A stretch of 7,606 nt of DNA from CAZSHG01 sp964606695 [NCBI: uncultured bacterium] (GCA_964606695.1 CAZSHG010000047.1:1-7606), one strand, 5' to 3'; counted from the stretch's first letter, positions 1 to 5,718 are shown. Numbers and translations: made by a program. Notes: generated from the letters alone by a model not told the origin.

Positions 1-18
1 CGAGATTCGCCCCTACGG
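1..18 (-). repeat. REP-like palindrome, cut by the window edge
   Basis: Read on the minus strand this begins CCGTAGGGGCGAATCTCG, that is a GTAG tag (positions 16-13) followed by a G-rich half-stem, as in the complete GTAG-tagged palindromes elsewhere in the window. The partner half-stem would lie left of position 1, so the hairpin cannot be confirmed. Family membership is inferred from the tag and the G-run. Confidence 0.4.
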
Positions 19-30
19 TTCCGCATTCGA

Positions 31-59
31 CGCAGGGGCGCGGAGACCGCGCCCCTGCG
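31..59. repeat. Perfect 13-bp inverted repeat (strong hairpin)
   Basis: CGCAGGGGCGCGG (31-43) is the exact reverse complement of 47-59, leaving a 3-nt loop AGA (44-46). It is the most stable hairpin in the window. The G-run/C-run layout resembles the REP palindromes nearby, but the GTAG tag is replaced by GCAG on both sides, so it is a divergent relative at best. Neither strand has a T-run after it, so it is not a standard intrinsic terminator. A separate 10-bp palindrome, CCCGCGCGGG, follows at 68-77. Confidence 0.75.
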
Positions 60-110
60 AAACATTGCCCGCGCGGGATAACATGAATTAAATCTATGTA
101 AAAGAACGAA

Positions 111-191
111 TCGACGCAAGGGAGGGCCTATGTGCCCTTCCGCTTTTTGTAAATTAACGAACGGGAGCACACGCAGGTGCTCCCCTACGGG
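111..191 (-). repeat. BIME-like pair of inverted REP palindromes (left copy)
   Basis: Two hairpins in opposite orientation. On the + strand the first is GGGAGGGC (120-127), loop CTATGT (128-133), GCCCTTCC (134-141), with one G:T wobble and a degenerate tag (GCAA for GTAG). The second is GGGAGCAC (163-170), loop ACGCAG (171-176), GTGCTCCC (177-184), with CTAC at 185-188, so its GTAG tag lies on the minus strand. The spacer is 21 nt. The pair has the same composition as those at 2441-2529 and 2844-2933 but inverted relative to them, so the TPR gene lies between oppositely oriented copies. Confidence 0.8.
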
Positions 192-220
192 ATCCACCGC
201 TCCCCCGCCCGAACGAAAAT

Positions 221-254
221 AATATTTAAAAAGAACAATGTATAACCTGTTCTT
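221..254 (-). terminator. Possible intrinsic terminator of the TPR gene
   Basis: On the minus strand AAGAACA (254-248) pairs perfectly with TGTTCTT (237-231) across a 10-nt loop, and the stem runs into a T-rich stretch (232-221: five T, then TTTAAATATT-like sequence). The stem overlaps the TGA stop (256-254) of the TPR gene, as expected for a terminator right at a gene end. It is weak because the stem is only 7 bp and AT-rich. The REP hairpins further left may also affect the 3' end of the mRNA. Confidence 0.45.
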
Positions 255-1987
255 CATTTAAGGATTCTTTTGCAATCACCAACAAGTGCGACGAACCTCC
301 GGTCTTTCTGGAGATGTTTAAAATCTACATCTCTGCAAATATACTTTCTATCGTATTTATATTCATTATCACCTTTCAATACTTCTTCCAAGTATTTAGT
401 CCAATTATCATCATTCAACCGCGCACAAACACAAGCTAAATTATATACTACCTTGCCTTTTGAGATGTCATACGCCTTCAAGCAAACTTTTTTTGCTTCG
501 AGCGCATAATTCCTTTTTTCTTCTTCCTCGTCCGATTCTCTTATAAGATATAAATACTGTAAACCTATTAAATCATATATTTCTGCCGGGAAATCAGGTG
601 TCAATGATATAGCCTTTTCTAAATCGCAAATTGCGTCTTTATATCTCTCTTTAAAATGATGACAAACACCTCTTTTCCTGAAATTCTCGGCCCATTGCGG
701 ATTTAATGAAATAGCAATATTGAGAAATGGTATAGCCTTATCATATTCTCCCATGGACATAAATACTTTACCCAAATTATGGTAAATACCTCCTCTGTCT
801 TCATCAGAACCTTCAAAGATAGAAAGGGCTTTATGTAAGTCTTTTATCGCGCCTTGATAATCTCCTAAACATTCTTTACCTAAAGCGCGATGAGTCAAAG
901 CAACTGATATTTGATATTCATCTTCCGATGAATCTATTACCCTATTCGCATCTTCAATAGCTTCTTCGTATAATCCATTCAACACCCGTAGCGCTGCTCG
1001 GTTATTTAATGCTATATAATTAGTTGGATTAAGTTCCAATCCAATGTCTATATCAGAAAGAATATCTGTAAGAGGATAATCACCACTCATTCTTTTCGCA
1101 TAAGCCCTATTTATAAAAGCTCTTGATTTTTTTTCTTGAACTACGTCCAACTCTATTGCTTTGGTAAATCTTTTTATTGCCCCTTTGAAATCTGATAATT
1201 TTAGTTCGGCGTTTCCTTTGTTATAATAAGCATCTGCATATGATTTATCAATTGATATTGCCTTATTAATGTCTTCTATTCCTTCTCTATAATTCCCGTC
1301 TTCTATTTTAGCCAAACCCCTGTTTGCATATGCAATCGCTTTTATATTATCATCGTTAAGATAGTTTATTGCCTTGCTAAAATCACCTATTGCCAAATCG
1401 TATTTTTTCTTCTTAATAAAAATATTTCCGCGATTGTTATATGGATGACCGAAATCGGTTTTAATCTCAATAGCTTTTGTATAATCGTTAAATGCTCCAT
1501 CGAAATCTTCAATATTAAACCTTGCAAAACCTCTGTTATAATAAACTTCCGCCGTTTTTGGATGGTTTTCTTCAATATTGTTTATAATTGTTGTAAATTT
1601 AGCTAAAGCCTCCTTATTTCTCCCTTCTTCCGCATCTTTGAATGCCATTTCATATACTTCTTCTAAAACGAGTTTCTCATTTTTTCTCTTGTGCAATTTT
1701 TCTAAATCTTGCTTTGAAATCTTTATTTCAATTAATCCTATCTGTTTCGGAGGTCTTGTAGGTTCCTTTTCCTCTTTTATTTGAGGTGTAGTAGTTATAT
1801 CATTACGCTTTAAGCCAAATTCAAAACCTTCTTTGCCAATTCTAGCGTGTGCAATTTTAGCATCGCTGAAAAAATCACGTATCTGCCTTTTGAATAATAG
1901 AAAAAAAACTAAGGCAATTATAGTAATATTAAATGGCCAAGTTTTAAATAGGCTAATAGAAGAAACAAATATTTCCTTGTAGCTCAT
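254..1987 (-). CDS. Membrane-anchored TPR-repeat protein
   Basis: The product is 577 aa. One hydrophobic segment (about residues 17-33, WPFNITIIALVFFLLF) is followed by basic KRQIR, which predicts a single N-terminal anchor with the bulk of the protein cytoplasmic. A Lys/Glu-rich linker (about 60-110) leads into about eleven tetratricopeptide repeats from about 113 to 540, with typical signatures such as A-x-x-YYNRG and A-x-x-DF-x-KAI (for example 146-179, 180-214, 251-284, 433-464). The C-terminal end (about 512-571: YNLACVCARL, then DVDFKHL and DRRFVALVG) matches the usual closing module of long TPR proteins. TPRs are protein-binding scaffolds; no catalytic domain is visible and I cannot assign a partner. 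ATG start with GGAG 8 nt upstream. The gene is strikingly AT-rich compared with its GC-rich flanks and sits between oppositely oriented REP pairs, which may mean separate acquisition. Confidence 0.92.
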   Translation of the reverse strand: MSYKEIFVSSISLFKTWPFNITIIALVFFLLFKRQIRDFFSDAKIAHARIGKEGFEFGLKRNDITTTPQIKEEKEPTRPPKQIGLIEIKISKQDLEKLHKRKNEKLVLEEVYEMAFKDAEEGRNKEALAKFTTIINNIEENHPKTAEVYYNRGFARFNIEDFDGAFNDYTKAIEIKTDFGHPYNNRGNIFIKKKKYDLAIGDFSKAINYLNDDNIKAIAYANRGLAKIEDGNYREGIEDINKAISIDKSYADAYYNKGNAELKLSDFKGAIKRFTKAIELDVVQEKKSRAFINRAYAKRMSGDYPLTDILSDIDIGLELNPTNYIALNNRAALRVLNGLYEEAIEDANRVIDSSEDEYQISVALTHRALGKECLGDYQGAIKDLHKALSIFEGSDEDRGGIYHNLGKVFMSMGEYDKAIPFLNIAISLNPQWAENFRKRGVCHHFKERYKDAICDLEKAISLTPDFPAEIYDLIGLQYLYLIRESDEEEEKRNYALEAKKVCLKAYDISKGKVVYNLACVCARLNDDNWTKYLEEVLKGDNEYKYDRKYICRDVDFKHLQKDRRFVALVGDCKRILK

Positions 1988-1995
1988 ATCCCCAG

Positions 1996-1999
1996 CTCC
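1996..1999 (-). promoter_or_regulatory. Ribosome binding site of the TPR gene
   Basis: GGAG on the minus strand, 8 nt before the ATG at 1987. It supports this start over internal Met codons, and the hydrophobic anchor begins shortly after it. Confidence 0.6.
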
Positions 2000-2019
2000 G
2001 GTTTGGTTTGGGGCGAATC

Positions 2020-2061
2020 GAGTTGAGAGTTGAGGGTGTGGAGTTGAGAGTTGGGGGTTAT
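2020..2061. repeat. Two tandem 21-bp units
   Basis: Units at 2020-2040 and 2041-2061 both begin GAGTTGAGAGTTG and agree at 17 of 21 positions. Within each unit a shorter GAGTTGA/GAGTTG motif also repeats. They lie in the presumed 5' leader of the TPR gene, between its start codon and the methyltransferase remnant. Possible roles are replication slippage or a binding site; nothing in the sequence decides between them. Confidence 0.7.
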
Positions 2062-2075
2062 TTTAAGTTTGGTTG

Positions 2076-2387
2076 TCATAATTCAAGCTTCCTTTGGCCA
2101 GTGTCCTTTTGAATGCGTTTGGCTTTCTTGAGGGTGTCGGAGGTGTCCGGTAGGTCGGGGCGTTTGCCCGCGAAATAGTCCTCCACGGTGAAAATCTGGA
2201 CCTTCGGGTAGGTTCTTCCGCCCGGCGAGAGCTGGAACCGTCCGGCAGAGGACGCCTCGGGCAGTATCCCTTTCGTCGGCGGTTCGAGGGCAACGTCGCA
2301 ATTTACTGCGAACAGGCCGTGGCCCACGTCGGAAAAGCCGTTAGAAACGGTTCTTGAAGGGGTGATATGTAGCCTCAGTCTAATCAT
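2076..2387 (-). pseudogene. 3' remnant of a DNA methyltransferase gene (copy A)
   Basis: A 103-codon open frame ends at TGA (2078-2076). Its last 80 or so residues read like the C-terminus of site-specific DNA methyltransferases: PPTKGILPEASSAG, then YPKVQIFTVEDYFAGKRPD, then LPDTSDTLKKAK. Families I recall end with a PTK-x-M-x-x-EA-x-x-AG-F block followed by YP-[KR]-[IV]-QILTIE-x-LL-x-GK. The assignment is from memory of that pattern, not a search. The catalytic DPPY-type motif and the AdoMet-binding domain are absent, the frame is closed upstream of 2387, and no Shine-Dalgarno precedes the Met codon. The first 25 or so residues match nothing I know. It is therefore a decayed gene end. The alternative is that the codons belong to a repeat family that is open only by chance. 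The upstream 160 bp recurs at 2605-2764. Confidence 0.6.
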
Positions 2388-2440
2388 AGCGAGGGTAATT
2401 TACATGATAGTTTTCCGAAAAGCAAGGAAAATATTTGGCC

Positions 2441-2529
2441 GTAGGGGAGCACCTGTGTGTGCTCCAGTTCGCGGAATAATCGACCGTCCCATCTTCACGC
2501 GGCGGGAGGGCACATAGGCCCTCCCCTAC
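2441..2529 (+). repeat. BIME-like pair of inverted REP palindromes (middle copy)
   Basis: First element: GTAG (2441-2444), stem GGAGCAC (2446-2452), loop CTGTGT (2453-2458), GTGCTCC (2459-2465). Second element, inverted: GGGAGGGC (2504-2511), loop ACATAG (2512-2517), GCCCTCCC (2518-2525), CTAC (2526-2529). The 5' GTAG at the stem foot is the tetranucleotide known for REPs processed by RAYT transposases. The spacer contains CGACC at 2481-2485, 23 nt before the second stem; the same motif sits at a near-identical distance before two other REPs. Confidence 0.82.
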
Positions 2530-2569
2530 GGGGGATTTGGAAATAACGACCGTTGCATCGTCGCGCAGC

Positions 2570-2594
2570 GGGAGGGTCTCAGACCCTCCCCTAC
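2570..2594 (-). repeat. Single GTAG-tagged REP palindrome
   Basis: GGGAGGGTCT (2570-2579) pairs perfectly with AGACCCTCCC (2581-2590), followed by CTAC (2591-2594), so the GTAG tag reads on the minus strand. The preceding spacer (2531-2569) resembles that of the neighbouring REP, including CGACC at 2547-2551, 23 nt before the stem. The element ends 10 bp from the breakpoint at 2605 where methyltransferase remnant B stops matching remnant A. Confidence 0.8.
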
Positions 2595-2604
2595 GGGTTG
2601 TTTT

Positions 2605-2764
2605 GGTTCTTCCGGCCGCCGAGAGCTGGAACCGTCCGGCAGAGGACGCCTCGGGCAGAATCCCTTTCGTCGGCGGTTCGAGGGCATCGTCGCAATTTAC
2701 CGCGAACAGACCGTGGCGCACGTCGGTAATGCCGTTTGAAACGGTTCTTGAAGGGGTGTTATGT
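2605..2764 (-). pseudogene. Truncated second remnant of the methyltransferase gene (copy B)
   Basis: This is the same reading frame as copy A, from HNTPSRTVSNG through PPTKGILPEASSAG to GRT. It then breaks: instead of the YPKVQIF continuation the frame runs into REP DNA. Of the 11 base differences from copy A, I count 7 that change the amino acid (I/N, F/I, S/T, G/R, V/D, P/A, G/A) and 4 that are silent. That fits neutral decay rather than selection on a protein. The frame stays open through the REP cluster to about 2380, but I regard this as accidental. Both copies share the same unrecognised upstream part, so the truncation or fusion probably came before the duplication. Confidence 0.55.
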
Positions 2765-2819
2765 TTCTTACCGTCTATCATCAAATGACAATATAATTCG
2801 CGGGGTTGCGGGGCGCAAG

Positions 2820-2845
2820 ACTTTTTTCGGGGATTTGAAAAAAGT
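2820..2845. repeat. 9-bp inverted repeat beside a REP
   Basis: ACTTTTTTC (2820-2828) and GAAAAAAGT (2837-2845) are perfect complements around GGGGATTT. The right arm shares its last bases with the GTAG tag of the REP at 2844. There is no T-run after the stem on either strand, so it does not look like an intrinsic terminator. Confidence 0.55.
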
Positions 2846-2933
2846 AGGGGAGCACCTATGTGTGCTCCCGTTTTCGCAATTACCGACCATCCTTAACATC
2901 GCGGAGCGGGAGGGCACATAGGCCTTACCCTAA
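2844..2933 (+). repeat. BIME-like pair of inverted REP palindromes (right copy)
   Basis: First element: GTAG (2844-2847), GGGAGCAC (2848-2855), loop CTATGT (2856-2861), GTGCTCCC (2862-2869). Second, inverted and decayed: GGGAGGGC (2908-2915), loop ACATAG (2916-2921), GCCTTACC (2922-2929), with CTAA in place of CTAC (2930-2933). The spacer carries CGACC at 2884-2888, 24 nt before the second stem. The two loops are perfect reverse complements. The second element overlaps the 3' end of the PHP-glycosyltransferase gene. Confidence 0.8.
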
Positions 2934-5390
2934 TGATTCGAGAGGAGTGCGGCTGTTTTGAGGAGAATTATCTCCGATTTGCTGGAAATTATTAACTATG
3001 TTTTCAAGATCGTAGGCATTCTCTTTTATATATGATATTCCAAAAATCTCGTCGATAGTTTTATTCCAACGGTATTTCTGAATGACATTAATACGCGCAC
3101 TATTTTGCATAAGAACGTATTCGATAGGATCGTCGTTCATCATTTCGAGCACTCTGGAAACCTTCTCTGTCCAGTCGTTAAGGTCGTTTGCTTTCGCTAC
3201 AAAACCAGTTTTACCGTCAATTATGACGCTTTTCGGCCCGCCAAAATCTGAAACCACCGCCGGTAATGCGCACGCTTGCGCCTCCAATACTACGAGGCCG
3301 AATGTATCTGAAACACTTGGGAAAACAAACAGGTCCGAGGCGGAATATATTTCGGGCAGTTCCTCGCGTTTAACACTTCCGATGATTATCACGCCTTCCT
3401 CGGAGGAGTGCTTTTCGGCGAACTCCTTTAAATATGGTCCATCTCCAACTACCACGAAACTGAGGTCAGTATATTTATTTACTAACTCTTTATATACATT
3501 CACCATGAAATCGAGTTTCTTTTCTTTGGATATTCGCCCGACATAAAGGAGTTTTCTGCCTTTGCGCCGGCCAATAATACTCTCATTCGGTTTTACTATT
3601 TTAGGGGCAAAGATTTTTGTGTCTATTCCCTTTGAGAGATATTTAATTTTTTTACTCTCAACTCCGTTGCTTACAAGAATATTGAAAAAATCTTCTGTGA
3701 ATACCTTGACCTCGTCACAATTCTGGTAATACCATTTATTGAATATGTCTATCAGGTTCACGATGGCGGCGTCCGGGATGATATCCGCTACTTGAAGTTT
3801 ATAATCTGTGTGATAGACTCCGATAGTCTTTACGTTCATTAACTTCCCGGCGAGCAATCCGAGTAATCCCATAGGTCCGGGGGTCGAGGTGTATATCTCG
3901 TCGGGGTTAAATTTATAGATTCTCTCCATACACGTGAGGATAGAGGGGACTTTAAGATTGTATGATTCATAGCCCGGCAGATCGAAAGCATACATGGCCG
4001 GAAGATTCATAATATTTTTCGGGATATCCTCGCTAACCTCGTCCGGCATCACCGAACAGGCAATTTCAAGGTCTAACTTTTTTTCTTCGGCTAACTTGCC
4101 GATCTTCTTCAATGTAACCGCTACGCCGTTTAGGTCGTCGATAGTATCGGTGAACCAGAGAATTCTTTTCCCGCCCGTTTCGCCGGGGACGTCGAATTGG
4201 TTTTTCAATTGGTTTAACAGTTCGTTGCCGCTATATAGGTGTTTGAGAGTCGTAAAAAACGGCAACGAAAGAAATATCCCCGGAACGGATGCAGATATAT
4301 TTTTAATTACACTCAGGAAGTCACCTTTTTTAAGGTCTTCTTCGATCGACCTAAGAACCCCTCTGAATAACTCATCGGTTATTGAAGCTACATTTTCGTA
4401 TAGTAAATCGAGTTTGTCCTCTATCGGAACGCCGGAGCTTTTTTCGAGAATATCCAGAAAATCGGCAAGCACTCGGGCTATTCTATCTCCTTTTTTTTCG
4501 GAAGAATAACGGAGTTTTTTTATTTTCAGCTTGTCGATAAGGCCTGTGTGATAATTATTGAATACCATCTCGTTGACCAGACTTAATACCGACTGCGGTA
4601 AATTGCCCCGGCTTTTATAGAAATCGTGAGCTATTTTATAAACCGTGAACGCGAGCCCCTTAAAATCATTGCTTCGCCCCATCCCGACAGTTCGCTTAGA
4701 TTTCAGATTGAATAAGAACTCTTCTTTAGAATCGGCTTCGACCTCCGTCCATGTTCTCGCGATAAATATTCCGGCGTGGTCGTCTGAACCGCCGGTAAAG
4801 CCTTTTTGCCAAGCATTTTCGCTGAAAGGCTCGATGCCGTGTTTAATACGTAATCTCTCGATTATTTCAGGTGTCAAATTTCTAAGCAATCGTGTCCAGG
4901 TCATATTGTGTTGATAGTTGCGACCGCCGTTGACGCTTTCAAAATTATCGAACAACAATATCAGTTTTTCGAGGTTGTCGATAGTTAGACTTTGATTAAC
5001 TGAATAAGTTGCGTGGGCAACGGAGTGAATAATATCGAGTTCTTTAATTATATCCCTGAAATCATATATATTATTCCTTGTGGCTTGTATTAGCTCAAAA
5101 TCGCCGGCGGTTAGTCCATAAAGTAAAACATGAACCTTACACCCATCTTCGGGAAAATAGACAGTCGATTCCACACCGGGAAATGCATCGGGATATTTTT
5201 CAGATATAAGCAACGCACCTTCGATTTTGTTATGGTCCGTGATCGTCACGAAGTCCATACCGCGAGATTTTGCCGTATCGTAAATGAATTCAGGATCGGT
5301 GTAGCATTCGTTAGCCCCGATCCTCTTCAAAAACCACTCAGACGGATGGTTGGAAAGCTTAGAATGAACATGTAAATCTGCTTTTGCCAC
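2925..5390 (-). CDS. PHP-domain / family 4 glycosyltransferase fusion protein
   Basis: The product is 821 aa with no signal peptide, so it is probably cytoplasmic. Residues about 4-250 form a PHP metal-dependent phosphoesterase domain: DLHVH (H7, H9), ITDHN (D52, H53), GVES (E74), VHVLLYG (H87), H122/H126, and GGSDDH (D203-H205), a near-complete metal-ligand set. Residues about 260-400 are a mostly helical linker of unknown function. Residues about 408-785 form a GT-B, GT4-type glycosyltransferase: N-terminal half with TPGPMGLLG and GVYHTDY, then LSKGID (585-590), VGRISKEKKLD (617-627) and GDGPYLKE (649-656). The nucleotide-sugar motif reads SDTFGLVVLEAQA (694-706), so the usual EX7E is D695-X7-E703. 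The GT half resembles lipid or polysaccharide glycosyltransferases using UDP- or GDP-sugars; the acceptor is unknown. The start is GTG, fixed by an ideal GGAGGT 5 nt upstream and by the PHP motif beginning at residue 5. The last codons and the stop lie in a REP. Confidence 0.9.
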   Translation of the reverse strand: MAKADLHVHSKLSNHPSEWFLKRIGANECYTDPEFIYDTAKSRGMDFVTITDHNKIEGALLISEKYPDAFPGVESTVYFPEDGCKVHVLLYGLTAGDFELIQATRNNIYDFRDIIKELDIIHSVAHATYSVNQSLTIDNLEKLILLFDNFESVNGGRNYQHNMTWTRLLRNLTPEIIERLRIKHGIEPFSENAWQKGFTGGSDDHAGIFIARTWTEVEADSKEEFLFNLKSKRTVGMGRSNDFKGLAFTVYKIAHDFYKSRGNLPQSVLSLVNEMVFNNYHTGLIDKLKIKKLRYSSEKKGDRIARVLADFLDILEKSSGVPIEDKLDLLYENVASITDELFRGVLRSIEEDLKKGDFLSVIKNISASVPGIFLSLPFFTTLKHLYSGNELLNQLKNQFDVPGETGGKRILWFTDTIDDLNGVAVTLKKIGKLAEEKKLDLEIACSVMPDEVSEDIPKNIMNLPAMYAFDLPGYESYNLKVPSILTCMERIYKFNPDEIYTSTPGPMGLLGLLAGKLMNVKTIGVYHTDYKLQVADIIPDAAIVNLIDIFNKWYYQNCDEVKVFTEDFFNILVSNGVESKKIKYLSKGIDTKIFAPKIVKPNESIIGRRKGRKLLYVGRISKEKKLDFMVNVYKELVNKYTDLSFVVVGDGPYLKEFAEKHSSEEGVIIIGSVKREELPEIYSASDLFVFPSVSDTFGLVVLEAQACALPAVVSDFGGPKSVIIDGKTGFVAKANDLNDWTEKVSRVLEMMNDDPIEYVLMQNSARINVIQKYRWNKTIDEIFGISYIKENAYDLENIVNNFQQIGDNSPQNSRTPLESLG

Positions 5391-5394
5391 AATA

Positions 5395-5400
5395 ACCTCC
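5395..5400 (-). promoter_or_regulatory. Strong ribosome binding site deciding a GTG start
   Basis: GGAGGT on the minus strand lies at ideal spacing before GTG at 5390-5388. No ATG is available before the metal-binding HxH motif at residues 7-9, so this site fixes the start of the PHP-glycosyltransferase. Confidence 0.85.
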
Positions 5401-5626
5401 GATAGTTTTCAAATTAACTACTTGTAAGTATTTTACTTCTGGCTATTAAACTAATATGATCAAAGTGTTAATTGTTTGTAAAGATGTGTCCTTAATTTCA
5501 ACTTCTCCCGGGATAGCTTCCACATTGGTGTTCGCGGTGGTCCGCTTTGTCGGGTAGAGTTTCTCATATTTAAAACACTCGAGCAACCAGATTGTCCATC
5601 CGACTGACCTTGCAGGTTATCATAGT

Positions 5627-5676
5627 CCTCGGATTAGATTCGAGGTGCTTCGGATGTCTTTATAAGACCCTCGGAT
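5627..5676. repeat. Three 8-bp direct repeats with exact 21-bp period
   Basis: CCTCGGAT (5627-5634), CTTCGGAT (5648-5655) and CCTCGGAT (5669-5676) begin exactly 21 bp apart, two helical turns, while the bases between them differ. Same-face spacing is typical of cooperative protein-binding sites upstream of genes. The array lies about 240-290 bp upstream of the PHP-glycosyltransferase start and 45-97 bp downstream of the phosphoesterase stop. No regulator is identified, and chance is possible with only three short units. Confidence 0.5.
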
Positions 5677-5694
5677 ACTGGATAAGTCCCCCCT

Positions 5695-5718
5695 GCTTAC
5701 GGGCGTAGCACGCTAAGC
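5695..5718 (-). other. Hairpin immediately after the phosphoesterase stop codon
   Basis: On the minus strand GCTTA (5718-5714) and GCGT (5713-5710) pair with ACGC (5706-5703) and TAAGC (5699-5695), with a 3-nt loop GCT and a 3-nt bulge. It starts 2 nt after the TAG stop. It is followed by AGGGGGGACTTATCC, with no T-tract, so it is not a canonical intrinsic terminator. It might act in Rho-dependent termination or protect the mRNA 3' end. Confidence 0.5.

Larger units (their letters stand above)
2211..2933. repeat. Two tandem ~400-bp blocks: methyltransferase remnant plus REP pair
   Basis: The 160-bp segment 2211-2370 recurs at 2605-2764 (offset 394) without gaps, with 11 mismatches by my count (about 93% identity). 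Each copy is followed on the + strand by about 70-80 bp of unrelated AT-richer DNA and then a REP pair (2441-2529 and 2844-2933, offset 403). The order is remnant A, REP pair, single REP, remnant B, REP pair. The near-equal offsets suggest a tandem duplication of one composite block, or two insertions with a common architecture. The linkers 2371-2440 and 2765-2843 do not align well, which complicates simple duplication. Confidence 0.75.

Noticed and set aside
2060-2086. Possible sigma70-type promoter for the TPR gene (minus strand TTGAAT at 2086-2081, TAAAAT at 2065-2060)
   Set aside because: The spacing is only 15 bp, the upstream hexamer is imperfect and overlaps the end of the methyltransferase remnant, and promoter consensus in this lineage is uncertain.
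2380-2784. A 134-codon minus-strand open frame as a real gene
   Set aside because: It reads through methyltransferase remnant B and then three REP hairpins and their spacers. It has no Shine-Dalgarno and the sequence is explained by repeats, so the openness is a by-product of GC-rich repeat DNA.
2441-2933. CRISPR-like alternation of short repeats and about 35-40-bp spacers
   Set aside because: The repeats are palindromes in alternating orientation with differing stems, and the intervening spacers resemble one another (shared CGACC and CGCGGAGC-like parts). In a CRISPR the repeats would be identical and the spacers unrelated. No cas gene is present.
5446-5616. A minus-strand open stretch of about 56 codons in the intergenic region (contains KLYPTKRTTANTNVEAIPGE)
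   Set aside because: It has no ATG or convincing start, no Shine-Dalgarno and no recognised family. A second frame is open over the same bases, so chance or an old remnant is equally likely.
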